DNA from: Aneurinibacillus sp. Ricciae_BoGa-3
Lineage (GTDB): Bacteria; Bacillota; Bacilli; Aneurinibacillales; Aneurinibacillaceae
Assembly (NCBI RefSeq): GCF_028421645.1
Contig: NZ_CP116887.1
Span: 622,001 to 686,000 of the forward strand
Direction of reading: 5' to 3'
DNA: 64,000 nt
Below the pieces are notes generated by a model. It had not been told where the DNA came from and did no database searches. It worked only from the letters and a program-made list of their open reading frames with translations. Shown in pieces: positions 1-7,502 of this stretch (within the stretch, counting starts at the first letter, position 1; the number at the start of each line of letters is the position of its first letter). Made by a program: the position numbers and the translations under genes.

Positions 1-1432
1 AAATAAAGTCCACCTCAAACTCTTGTGATTCGTACTCTCTAAGCGAAACAGTGGAAACAATATCTATGGTAGAAAACAAGCTCTCCAATTGGCCTTGTAA
101 TATGCGCGACGTTGAAATACCATTCCCACATACAATCATCGCCTTTTTACGGTGCATCATATTAGTGCCTTCTCTTTTCATCCACCCGCCAAAATGCATG
201 GCAATGTAGGCGATTTCTTTTTCGCTGACGGTTTTCCCGATGAAATCTTCGAAATAATGCATCACCTTTTTTGTGATTTCAAAGATTTCTTTATATTTAT
301 CTTGAATGGTCTCGATAAGTGGGTTTTCAATCTCTAACCCATATTTAATTCTGTAATAGGCGGGTTTTATATGAATGAGCATTTTTTGCTCAAACTCGTC
401 TCGATGACGAAAAAAGACGCAAGCGTATTTTTGAAAATCATCCACCATTTTGCGAATAATGGCTTTCAAATGCGTCATATCATCCTCAGGGTTACGCAAA
501 TCCGGGTTGAAATAGTTGACTTTGGCTGCCAAAAGATTCATAGTGATATAACAAATTTCATCTTCTGGAAACTCGGTACAAAACATGGATTCTAATTCCA
601 CACTGATTTTCTTAGCTGCCTTATATTCCGGTGTTGATTGGAGTATATTTTTTTCATCTTCATCCATCGTTACGCGTCTTCCGTGCTTGAACCGTTTGCT
701 GAAGATGATAAGACGAACAGAGAGCTGGAGAAGCATTTCGTCTGTGATGTGTCTTCCTACCTCTTGAACAAGTTTATCTATCTTCTGATAAACAAACGAA
801 ACTTGTTCTTCTTGTAGCATCGGTGTCATCGGATCTTGCAAAGAAAGTGGTTTCGATAGTTTCATATCTAAGAGTTGGTGAATCTCTGTCAACAATGTTT
901 TCCATCCTTGTTTTGATAATACCTGAGATAAATAATGAACCAACGCTTTTCGCTTATTACTTTCATCGCCTTCAATTAGATACCCATGCTTACGATGAAA
1001 GGATACCCACAATTGAAAGTTGTGAAGTTCCTCCTTCACTTTGTTTAAGACCGTGTTCGTGGTGCCACGACTGACCCCTATTTTTTCAGCTAATTCCTTA
1101 AGAAAAAGCCCCTTTGTTCCTGAAAGAAGATAGATAGCGAGAAGGGCCTTGCGTTCTTGGTCTGAATAATAATATTGACTTCGTCTAACGACTTGAATGA
1201 TGGAAGACACTTGTTTTTTTGTCTCTTCCGTTACATAAAATCCCATTCCGCGGACGTACTGCACAGGTGGGAAGCCCTGTTCTTTTAACCAGTAATCAAT
1301 TTTTTCAATATCGTAGTACACCGTTCGTTTAGAGATGTGAAGTTTCTCGGTGATCTCATTAATCGGTATAAACGATGAAGAGTTAATGAATTGAGATAGA
1401 ATGAGGGTGCTGCGTTCGTCTAGTAACATCAT
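1..1432 (-). CDS. MtlR/BglG-family PRD transcriptional activator (3' end beyond window)
   Basis: The reading frame is open from 1432 to the window edge (about 477 codons), so the C-terminus is missing. Order of domains: N-terminal HTH (residues about 10-60, ending in ISKRTVYYDI), a second Mga-like HTH (about 95-150), two PRD domains (about 180-300 and 310-415), then the start of an EIIB-like domain with the CGNGISTSR loop. This matches PTS-controlled activators of mannitol-type operons (MtlR), which bind DNA and are switched by phosphorylation of PRD histidines and the EIIB cysteine. PRD2 keeps the AMHFGGW histidine, whereas the equivalent PRD1 position reads TMNLLAAK with Asn. An AAAGGGG Shine-Dalgarno fits ATG 1429 better than ATG 1432. 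The regulated PTS operon would lie outside the window. The family is sure; the sugar is inferred. Confidence 0.8.
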   Translation of the reverse strand, partial: MMLLDERSTLILSQFINSSSFIPINEITEKLHISKRTVYYDIEKIDYWLKEQGFPPVQYVRGMGFYVTEETKKQVSSIIQVVRRSQYYYSDQERKALLAIYLLSGTKGLFLKELAEKIGVSRGTTNTVLNKVKEELHNFQLWVSFHRKHGYLIEGDESNKRKALVHYLSQVLSKQGWKTLLTEIHQLLDMKLSKPLSLQDPMTPMLQEEQVSFVYQKIDKLVQEVGRHITDEMLLQLSVRLIIFSKRFKHGRRVTMDEDEKNILQSTPEYKAAKKISVELESMFCTEFPEDEICYITMNLLAAKVNYFNPDLRNPEDDMTHLKAIIRKMVDDFQKYACVFFRHRDEFEQKMLIHIKPAYYRIKYGLEIENPLIETIQDKYKEIFEITKKVMHYFEDFIGKTVSEKEIAYIAMHFGGWMKREGTNMMHRKKAMIVCGNGISTSRILQGQLESLFSTIDIVSTVSLREYESQEFEVDFI

Positions 1433-1546
1433 GGACCCCTTTTGTTGAATGTGCAAAATTATACGGTTGGTGCATCAAATCAGATGGAAGTCTTCGGTTA
1501 CTATTCACTTTACACCTTGAAAATAAAATATGTAAGAGGTTTCACC

Positions 1547-1583
1547 GTTCAAATTGCGTACAAAGAATTGTGCAATTTTGAAC
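1547..1583. repeat. Imperfect inverted repeat upstream of the PRD activator
   Basis: GTTCAAATTGC (1547-1557) faces GCAATTTTGAAC (1572-1583) across 14 bases. It lies in the 300-base gap between the PRD activator and the acyltransferase. It could be an operator or a weak hairpin. No other feature is visible in 1445-1737; the open frame there has no convincing start or family resemblance. Confidence 0.4.
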
Positions 1584-1737
1584 GCTTTGTTTTTTTATGT
1601 GTGGTGAGTTTCTTGGTCAATGGTCGTCATTTATTTTATGGTATTCTTATGTTGGGAGATTTGATGGGAACAGCAAAAAATCACCCCACCGGTACATGGT
1701 ACCATTTTGAGAAATATGACTATAAGTGTAACGACAC

Positions 1738-2892
1738 GTGGTAACGAGTTCAACATCGATTGGGGGAACAGTTCTGAAGCGGCTATATTATCTTGATAAC
1801 TTACGTATATTTTTAACGATGTTAGTTATCGTTTTTCACACGTCGATTGCCTATGGAGGGGCAGGTTCATGGTATTACGAAGACTTTAGCAAAAGTCTCG
1901 GTGTAACTCCAACAATGGTAGTTTTGACGATATTTACCGCTGTATGTCAAGCTTTTTTCATGAGCTTATTTTTCTTTTTGTCTGCATACTTTACGCCGGG
2001 TTCCTACGAACGCAAAGGACCACTCAAGTTTATAGTAGACCGCTTAATTCGTCTCGGAATTCCGCTCTTAATCTTTTACTTTGCCATTGATCCACCTATA
2101 ATTTGGTATCTGTATTTCAAAAATAGCGAGACTCTGTCCGTGTTCTATGAACAGGTTGTGTTTGGCTTCAAAAAGGCATTTTTTGGACCTACGTGGTTTA
2201 TTGAGACATTGATTTACTTTGCGGTAATCTATACGTTAATCTGCCAGTTAATCAAACCACGCAGGAACGGCAGACTCCAATTTGCTTTTCCAAGCGGGAA
2301 GATACTATTATTGACCGCCATTCTCTTTGGACTGATTGCATTTGTCGTGCGTTTAAAGTATCCGACAGGTACGGGTCCACTTGAATTACAACTTGGCTAT
2401 TTTCCTTTATATATTTTAATGATGGTGATTGGTATTGTTACTTATAGAAATCATTGGCTAGACCAAATCCCCGAGAGGACTGCAAGAGTCTGGAAGTGGG
2501 TCGCTATTTGTGTTATTCCCTTGTTGCCGATAGGGCTGATTTTAACAGGGGCTCTCAATGGGACTTTGGCCATAAACGGTGGAATGAACGTACAAGCGCT
2601 TATTTATGCAATGTGGGAGCCGTTCGCCTGTTTTGGCATCTGTTTATCGTTGCTGCTCTATTTTCAGAGACGTTGGAATTTTAGTAACACACTTACGCAA
2701 GCACTATCAAGCACAGCTTATACGGTTTACATCATTCACCCACCAATCGTCATCGCCTGGACGATGCTACTTCACATAGTCAGGCTTCCCGAGATAGTGA
2801 AATTTTTGATTGTTGCTCCAGCCGGTGTGGTTACTTGTTGCCTCGTTGCTTTTGTGATTTGTAAGATTCCATATGCCAAAAATGTGTTGTGA
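1738..2892 (+). CDS. Membrane acyltransferase, Acyl_transf_3 family
   Basis: 384 residues from GTG 1738, with about ten hydrophobic segments. The N-terminus has the family hallmark YYLDNLRIFLTMLVIVFHTS, where His34 is the conserved membrane-embedded residue of acyltransferase-3 (OatA/WecH-like) proteins that O-acylate sugars or glucans at the membrane. The C-terminal TVYIIHPPIVI segment is also typical. Length fits the stand-alone family. The start is uncertain: no good Shine-Dalgarno precedes GTG 1738, while GGGGGAACA sits just before an in-frame CTG at 1777 that would start the protein close to the first transmembrane segment. It stands alone, divergent from the PRD activator. The substrate cannot be predicted. 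Confidence 0.75.
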   Translation: MVTSSTSIGGTVLKRLYYLDNLRIFLTMLVIVFHTSIAYGGAGSWYYEDFSKSLGVTPTMVVLTIFTAVCQAFFMSLFFFLSAYFTPGSYERKGPLKFIVDRLIRLGIPLLIFYFAIDPPIIWYLYFKNSETLSVFYEQVVFGFKKAFFGPTWFIETLIYFAVIYTLICQLIKPRRNGRLQFAFPSGKILLLTAILFGLIAFVVRLKYPTGTGPLELQLGYFPLYILMMVIGIVTYRNHWLDQIPERTARVWKWVAICVIPLLPIGLILTGALNGTLAINGGMNVQALIYAMWEPFACFGICLSLLLYFQRRWNFSNTLTQALSSTAYTVYIIHPPIVIAWTMLLHIVRLPEIVKFLIVAPAGVVTCCLVAFVICKIPYAKNVL

Positions 2893-2961
2893 AAACGAAC
2901 TAGATGGGCATATGAAAGTCCTTGTCCTTTAATAGTACGGGATACCCCACATAAATGCAGA

Positions 2962-2995
2962 ACGGCACTGTTGCAAACAATGGGAACAGTGCCGT
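2962..2995 (+). terminator. Hairpin after the acyltransferase gene
   Basis: Perfect 11-bp stem ACGGCACTGTT/AACAGTGCCGT with a 12-base loop. There is no T tract, so its terminator role is an inference. Confidence 0.45.
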
Positions 2996-3125
2996 AGCCG
3001 TAGTGGGTAGGGGATACTTAGTATTGATAATGTAGATTCAACCATCAAAGTCGATAAAATGTACGCAATATGGCAATTTAGAATAAAGTGCCAAGTACAG
3101 ACAGAACAGAGTCAGTAACAATAAT

Positions 3126-3551
3126 TTATTTTTGGCTCTCAGTGTAAATTTGGAAGGTTACACCGAACTTGTCCGTGACAATTCCGTATGCAGGACTAAA
3201 ATGTGTTTCTTGCAGTGGCATGTTCACTTGACCGTCTTGTTGCAAGGATTCATAAATCTGCTTCGATTTTTCCAAGTCGTTAGTGGAAATACAGATTGTA
3301 ACTTGATTTCCACTTTGATGAGATTGCCCTGGAAACGTATCAGAAAACATAAGTTCCGTTTCACCGACTTTTATCGTTGCATGTGCCACAAGTTGCTTTG
3401 CATCTGGCGGTAAAGGATAGTCGGGGTTTTCCGGCATTTCTCCGAAAGTTTGGCTAAAGAGGACTTTGCCACCTAATGCTTTTTCGTAAAATTCGATAGC
3501 TTCCTTTGCATTTCCATTCATCATTAAATAAGGGTTCAATCGCAATGTCAT
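3126..3551 (-). CDS. VOC (PhnB/glyoxalase-like) family protein
   Basis: 141 residues, beginning LRLNPYLMMNGNAKEAIEF and ending FGVTFQIYTES, the start and end of the PhnB/YjdN branch of the vicinal oxygen chelate fold. Both beta-alpha-beta-beta-beta modules are present (about 5-65 and 75-137). Members are small cytoplasmic proteins of mostly unknown function, some of them metal-dependent. A GGAG ribosome site lies 10 bases before the ATG. It is a single gene with no operon partner and converges on the acyltransferase. Length is normal and no lesion is visible. The specific reaction cannot be called. Confidence 0.8.
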   Translation of the reverse strand: MTLRLNPYLMMNGNAKEAIEFYEKALGGKVLFSQTFGEMPENPDYPLPPDAKQLVAHATIKVGETELMFSDTFPGQSHQSGNQVTICISTNDLEKSKQIYESLQQDGQVNMPLQETHFSPAYGIVTDKFGVTFQIYTESQK

Positions 3552-3869
3552 TATTAGTCAACTCCATACTATTATTTTTTATCCGTTTGTTCCTTTCCCA
3601 GTCCAGCCCGCCGTTTAACATCTTTATATCGAAGCAACCACGTTTACCATTATTCCCATAATTCCATCGTATAACAAGGGGCGTGAACACAGCAGCCTGA
3701 TAATGCCCCGTTGATTCGAAGATGATAGTAGGCGTCTAGATCTTTTATTTGCCGGTAACCCCTATGTACTGCTTGCAGTTCCACAGCATCGCTAGTGATG
3801 CGAGATCCTTGTCCCAACCAGCCAAAACATGGTTTCTACAAGTAGGGGGTGAACAGTTTTAGCGACGGG

Positions 3870-3921
3870 ATGGTGTCCCAGGGAATCGACCGTTCTACCC
3901 CGGCTACCGTAATTACACCAC
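3870..3921 (-). other. Possible tRNA relic
   Basis: On the minus strand GTGGTGT at the 5' side can pair with ACACCAT at the 3' side, with a D-arm-like ATTACGGTAG and a T-arm-like GGTCGATTCCC between. The total of 52 bases is too short for a functional tRNA, so this would be a decayed or deleted copy. The rest of 3690-4000 shows only a short hairpin at about 3787-3802. Confidence 0.2.
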
Positions 3922-4007
3922 TTCAATAAAGCCTGGATAGTGGAAGGTGGAAATTGAACGAATTCATGATGCAACACTTCCCTACAGATAATCAACAATT
4001 TTAATTG

Positions 4008-4087
4008 GTTTGTTCAATAATCAACAAATGGTGTTCATTTGACCATTGTAAGCATTCTGTTTCTGTTTAAAATTATAGACAGATGTT
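4008..4087 (+). promoter_or_regulatory. Promoter/operator copy 1, upstream of the alcohol dehydrogenase
   Basis: TTGTTCAATAATCAACAA (4010-4027) has TTGTT/AACAA arms. A candidate -35 (TTGTAA, 4046) and an AT-rich -10 zone follow, ending in ATTATAGACAGATGTT. Nearly the whole block recurs at 5938-6018 beside the TetR gene, which marks it as the shared target of that regulator. Confidence 0.6.
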
Positions 4088-4180
4088 CGTTATTGTATCA
4101 ATGTTATTATGTATAGGTAACTGGATATGCGAAAATCGATAATGTTCATCCCAATTTTTCAGTTTTAATAAGAAAGGATT

Positions 4181-5248
4181 GTGTTGTCTCTTATGTGTCA
4201 AAAAAACATGACTAGCACTCGTGTTCTAAGTGTCCCAAGTGCAAAAACACCATTTGAACAGACCACGATTCAGCGGAGAGAATTACGACCACATGACATC
4301 TTAATAGATATTAAGTTTAGCGGTATTTGCCACTCCGACATTCATAGTGCATTCGATGAATGGGGTGGCGGAATCTTCCCAATGGTTCCTGGTCACGAAA
4401 TCGCCGGAGTTGTGGCAGCGGTAGGTACAGAAGTTACAAAATTTGCTGTTGGTGATCGCGTTGGCGTTGGTTGCTTTGTTGACTCCTGCGGAGAATGCGA
4501 ATACTGCCTCAGTGGTGAGGAGCAATTTTGTACAAAAGGAGTTATATCGACATATAATTCATTGGACTACGATGGTAATCCAACATACGGTGGATATAGC
4601 CAAAAAATAGTTGTAACGGAAAGGTTTGTTGTCCGTATTCCAGACGGTCTGGGTATGGATGTGGCAAGTCCACTATTGTGTGCAGGCATTACCACGTACT
4701 CTCCTTTGAAACACTGGAACGCCGGCCCAGGTAAGAAGGTTGCCATTGTGGGAATGGGAGGTCTTGGCCACGTAGCGATCCAATTTGCGCATGCCATGGG
4801 TGCTGAAGTAACTGTCTTGAGTCGGTCTATGAATAAGAAAAGTGAAGCACTGAGTTTTGGCGCAGATGATTACTTTGCAACCAGTGATCCCGCTACATTC
4901 ACTGAGTTGGCTGGTCGTTTTGACCTCATCTTAAACACAGTGTCTGCAAATCTTAACGTTGATGCCTATTTATCGATGCTTCGCGTAGATGGAACACTTG
5001 TAAATGTCGGGGCACCACCTGAGCCAGATAACTACCAGGTATTTTCCTTAATCATGGGTCGTCGTAGCATTGCAGGTTCACTCGTTGGGGGAATTCGGGA
5101 AACACAAGAGATGCTCGATTTCGCCGCTCAACAGGGCATTGCCCCTAAAATTGAGGTGATCCGTGCTGACCAAGTAGACGAAGCGTATGAGCGTGTTCTC
5201 CGTAGTGATGTGCGTTATCGATTTGTAATTGACATATCTACCTTGTAA
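4181..5248 (+). CDS. Zinc-dependent alcohol dehydrogenase (YahK/AdhA-like)
   Basis: 355 residues of the cinnamyl-alcohol-dehydrogenase-like MDR group: NADPH-linked, zinc-dependent reduction of aldehydes in the cytoplasm. Visible hallmarks are the catalytic zinc ligands in GICHSD and GHEIAG, the structural zinc cysteines in [17 protein letters not shown], and the Rossmann motif [14 protein letters not shown]. The start is unclear: AAAGGA at 4173 is close to GTG 4181 and TTG 4184, while homologues start near ATG 4193 or 4208. It follows promoter copy 1 of the TetR locus, converges on tetR, and is probably induced by the same signal as the aldo/keto reductase beyond it. This points to a reactive-aldehyde or electrophile response (inference). 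Confidence 0.88.
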   Translation: MLSLMCQKNMTSTRVLSVPSAKTPFEQTTIQRRELRPHDILIDIKFSGICHSDIHSAFDEWGGGIFPMVPGHEIAGVVAAVGTEVTKFAVGDRVGVGCFVDSCGECEYCLSGEEQFCTKGVISTYNSLDYDGNPTYGGYSQKIVVTERFVVRIPDGLGMDVASPLLCAGITTYSPLKHWNAGPGKKVAIVGMGGLGHVAIQFAHAMGAEVTVLSRSMNKKSEALSFGADDYFATSDPATFTELAGRFDLILNTVSANLNVDAYLSMLRVDGTLVNVGAPPEPDNYQVFSLIMGRRSIAGSLVGGIRETQEMLDFAAQQGIAPKIEVIRADQVDEAYERVLRSDVRYRFVIDISTL

Positions 5249-5277
5249 CTATCATCTTGAAACGGTTCTGATAAAAG

Positions 5278-5308
5278 ATGGGTTAGCCAATTCAATTGGT
5301 TAACCCAT
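5278..5308. terminator. Terminator between adh and tetR
   Basis: A 15-base arm ATGGGTTAGCCAATT faces AATTGGTTAACCCAT, followed by TATTTGTTTCTT. It lies between convergent genes and may act in both directions. Confidence 0.75.
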
Positions 5309-5348
5309 TATTTGTTTCTTATTGGAACAAAAGAGGCTGTAGGAGAAT

Positions 5349-5894
5349 CTATAGATTCCTTTCTAACAATGTCCCCAGTTGTTCTGCCAAGACTTGATGA
5401 GGGAAAGGCTTTCCATTCATGAACCACCATTCCACTACCTCTACGTAAGCTGAAGAAACAAACCTAACGATAACATCTTCATTTAATCCCTGGTTTTTTC
5501 CTTTGGTTACATCCACCTCTTTCCTAAACTCCTCGAGAAGAAAGCCAAGAAATCGGTTACGAAAATAAGGGGCTCCTTTACTCGCTAACATCATCGAAAA
5601 GAATGAATAATTACGTTCAAAGTGTTCGCAGAAGATCAGAGTCGCATCTATCCAATCCAATTCACATGCCGATTCGCACATTTTCCGTAGTTCGTTAATA
5701 TGTTCTTCAATTAGCTTATCCAGCAAATCATATTTATCCAAGTAATGTAGATAGATGGTCCCTCGGTTTACATTTGCCTTTTCGGAAATATCCTGAATGG
5801 TAATGTTGTCAAAATGTTTTTCAGACATCAGTTCAATAAGAGCTTTTTTTATCGCTTCTTGAGATTTGAGTATTCTTCGATCGACTTTAGACAT
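5349..5894 (-). CDS. TetR/AcrR-family regulator of the adh / aldo-keto reductase locus
   Basis: 181 residues. The N-terminal TetR HTH is clear (FDNITIQDISEKANVNRGTI, about residues 29-48, then YLHYLDKYDLL). The C-terminal half is an all-helical ligand/dimer domain of the TetR_C_7 type common in Bacillales. The gene sits between the adh gene and the CMD/AKR pair, and both carry near-identical promoter regions with TTGTT...AACAA dyads. Copy 2 lies in this gene's own upstream region, so repression of both neighbours plus autoregulation is the simplest model (inference). AGGGAG precedes the ATG. No damage is seen. Confidence 0.85.
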   Translation of the reverse strand: MSKVDRRILKSQEAIKKALIELMSEKHFDNITIQDISEKANVNRGTIYLHYLDKYDLLDKLIEEHINELRKMCESACELDWIDATLIFCEHFERNYSFFSMMLASKGAPYFRNRFLGFLLEEFRKEVDVTKGKNQGLNEDVIVRFVSSAYVEVVEWWFMNGKPFPHQVLAEQLGTLLERNL

Positions 5895-5937
5895 TGTTGG
5901 GTCACCAACTCCCTTAAATAATCAACACTTTAGAATG

Positions 5938-6018
5938 ATTTGTTCATTAGTCAACAAATCGCGTTGATTTAACGATTGCAAGCATCCTGTTTCTTTTTAT
6001 AAATTATAGACAGATGTT
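5938..6018. promoter_or_regulatory. Promoter/operator copy 2, between tetR and the CMD/AKR genes
   Basis: TTGTTCATTAGTCAACAA (5940-5957), then TTGCAA (5976) and TATAAA (5998) at 16-base spacing as a candidate promoter, then ATTATAGACAGATGTT as in copy 1. Just downstream lies a perfect palindrome TTGATTAATCAA (about 6017-6028). On the minus strand TTGACT overlaps the dyad and could be the tetR -35. Confidence 0.6.
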
Positions 6019-6099
6019 GATTAATCAATCAATATTGATTTTTTACAGGCATCAAATTTAGCTGAATCCAAGTAAATTAAAATGAAAGAAGGAATAGAA

Positions 6100-6312
6100 A
6101 TGTCAAATTCAAAAGAACTTACTCCGGCACAGAAAATGATCGGAGATGTTGCACCAAAACTTGTACAATTAAATGATGATGTTTTATTTGGAGATGTATG
6201 GGATCTTTCAGAAGAAGAGCTTATTGAAGTAATTACTCACCTTGCTTTTTATGCTGGTTGGACAAAGGCGATGTCTGCCATTATGGTTGCAAAAGAAGTT
6301 TTCAAAAAATAA
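6100..6312 (+). CDS. Carboxymuconolactone decarboxylase-like protein with internal deletion
   Basis: 70 residues from ATG 6100 (AAGGA six bases upstream). The N-terminus ELTPAQKMIGDVAPKLVQL and the C-terminus EELIEVITHLAFYAGW match the CMD family almost perfectly, but family members are about 105-115 residues. The central segment of about 40 residues, which normally begins after DVLFGDVW and carries the RDRSL helix, is absent and the frame is kept. CMD/AhpD-fold proteins act in peroxide defence or ring-lactone chemistry, and the protein is unlikely to fold normally. It is first in a two-gene unit with the downstream reductase, 40 bases apart, under promoter copy 2. Confidence 0.75.
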   Translation: MSNSKELTPAQKMIGDVAPKLVQLNDDVLFGDVWDLSEEELIEVITHLAFYAGWTKAMSAIMVAKEVFKK

Positions 6313-6352
6313 CGCTATGTTGGTAAATATTATTGCATAAGGAGGGTTTATT

Positions 6353-7336
6353 ATGAAATATCGCACAGTAGGGAAAACAGGAATTCAGGTTTCAAGTTTA
6401 TGTTTTGGTACGATGTCTTTTGGCGGAAATGCTGATGAAGAAACATCTAAAGCTATATTTAAGCGTTGTCGTGAAGCTGGTATTAACTTTTTTGATACGG
6501 CAAACGTTTATAGCCAAGGGCGGTCTGAAGAAATACTAGGGGAGTGTATGGCTGATTGCAGGGATGAAATTGTACTTGCTACAAAAGTTTTTTATCCCAT
6601 GGGAAAAGACATTAATGCCGGGGGACTATCCCGTCGTCATATCATGCTTGAAGTTGAAAATAGCTTGCAACGTTTAAAAACTGACCGTATTGATTTTTAC
6701 TTTGTGCATATGTTTGATGAGAATACTCCTATGGAAGAAACACTTCGTGCCCTCGATGACCTTCAAGCACAAGGTAAGATTCTTTATCCGGCGGTCAGCA
6801 ATTGGGCGGCGTGGCAAATTACTAAGGCATTGGGAATTTCTTCAAAAGAACAACTTGCCCGTTTTGAATTAATACAACCCATGTATAATCTGGTTAAACG
6901 TCAAGCTGAGGTCGAAATTTTGCCTCTCGCCGTTTCCGAACAAATTGGCGTTATATCCTACAGTCCTTTAGGAGCTGGACTTCTTACAGGAAAATATGGA
7001 GTGAATAAACGACCAGAGCAAGGAAGATTAGTTGAAGAAAAAAGATATTCAGATCGCTATGGGGATGAAATGAATTTTGTTGTAGCTGACCGATTTAATG
7101 CATATGCTGCCGAACATGGCATACACCCCGCAACGCTTGCAGTTGCCTGGGTTATGTCCAATCCTGCCATAACAGCACCGATTATCGGGGCAAGATATTT
7201 AGAACAACTTGAGTATTCACTCGCTGCTATCAATGTGGAGATGACTCCAGAATGGCGTAATGAAATATCTTCACTTTCTGTTACTCCTGCACCTGCAACG
7301 GACCGTGGAGAAACGCATTTACCCATGTGGACATAA
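6353..7336 (+). CDS. Aldo/keto reductase
   Basis: 327 residues, full-length TIM-barrel AKR. The catalytic tetrad is visible: Asp in NFFDTANVY, Tyr in the same motif, Lys in VLATKVF and His in YFVHMFD. The NADPH-binding end IIGARYLEQLE is present near residue 280. It reduces aldehydes or ketones in the cytoplasm. A strong AAGGAGG precedes the ATG at 6353. It is the second gene of the unit driven from promoter copy 2 and is likely controlled by the neighbouring TetR protein. Together with the alcohol dehydrogenase it forms an aldehyde-reducing pair. The natural substrate is unknown. Confidence 0.88.
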   Translation: MKYRTVGKTGIQVSSLCFGTMSFGGNADEETSKAIFKRCREAGINFFDTANVYSQGRSEEILGECMADCRDEIVLATKVFYPMGKDINAGGLSRRHIMLEVENSLQRLKTDRIDFYFVHMFDENTPMEETLRALDDLQAQGKILYPAVSNWAAWQITKALGISSKEQLARFELIQPMYNLVKRQAEVEILPLAVSEQIGVISYSPLGAGLLTGKYGVNKRPEQGRLVEEKRYSDRYGDEMNFVVADRFNAYAAEHGIHPATLAVAWVMSNPAITAPIIGARYLEQLEYSLAAINVEMTPEWRNEISSLSVTPAPATDRGETHLPMWT

Positions 7337-7371
7337 CTCCCCCTATTGTAGAGGAGGGAAATAGTAAAAAT

Positions 7372-7467
7372 ATGAGAAACACCTGGAAAATTTACATGCT
7401 GGCTTTCATGAGCTTCGTGGTCAGTACATCGGAGTATGTCATTGCAGGTATTCTGGACAACCTAAAA
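7372..7467 (+). pseudogene. N-terminal fragment of a DHA1-type MFS transporter
   Basis: GAGGAGGG then ATG 7372 starts MRNTWKIYMLAFMSF followed by STSEYVIAGILD, the N-terminal first helix of AraJ/YtbD-like sugar or drug efflux permeases. Homology stops after about 31 residues, where the sequence runs into a terminator hairpin. The remaining 350 or more residues are absent. The intact gene probably was the third member of the AKR unit, and the transporter has been deleted. Confidence 0.65.
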
Positions 7468-7496
7468 ACGTTCGTCTGTTTTCAGACGAACGTTTT
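7465..7496. terminator. Bidirectional terminator
   Basis: A 14-bp perfect stem AAAACGTTCGTCTG/CAGACGAACGTTTT with a TTTT loop. It serves the AKR unit on the plus strand and the membrane protein gene on the minus strand. Confidence 0.85.
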
Positions 7497-7502
7497 CCAT
7501 TT

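Noticed and set aside
1442..1744. 100-codon plus-strand open frame in the 5' gap
   Set aside because: No ribosome site, no family resemblance, lies in the AT-rich control region between divergent genes and contains the inverted repeat at 1547-1583.
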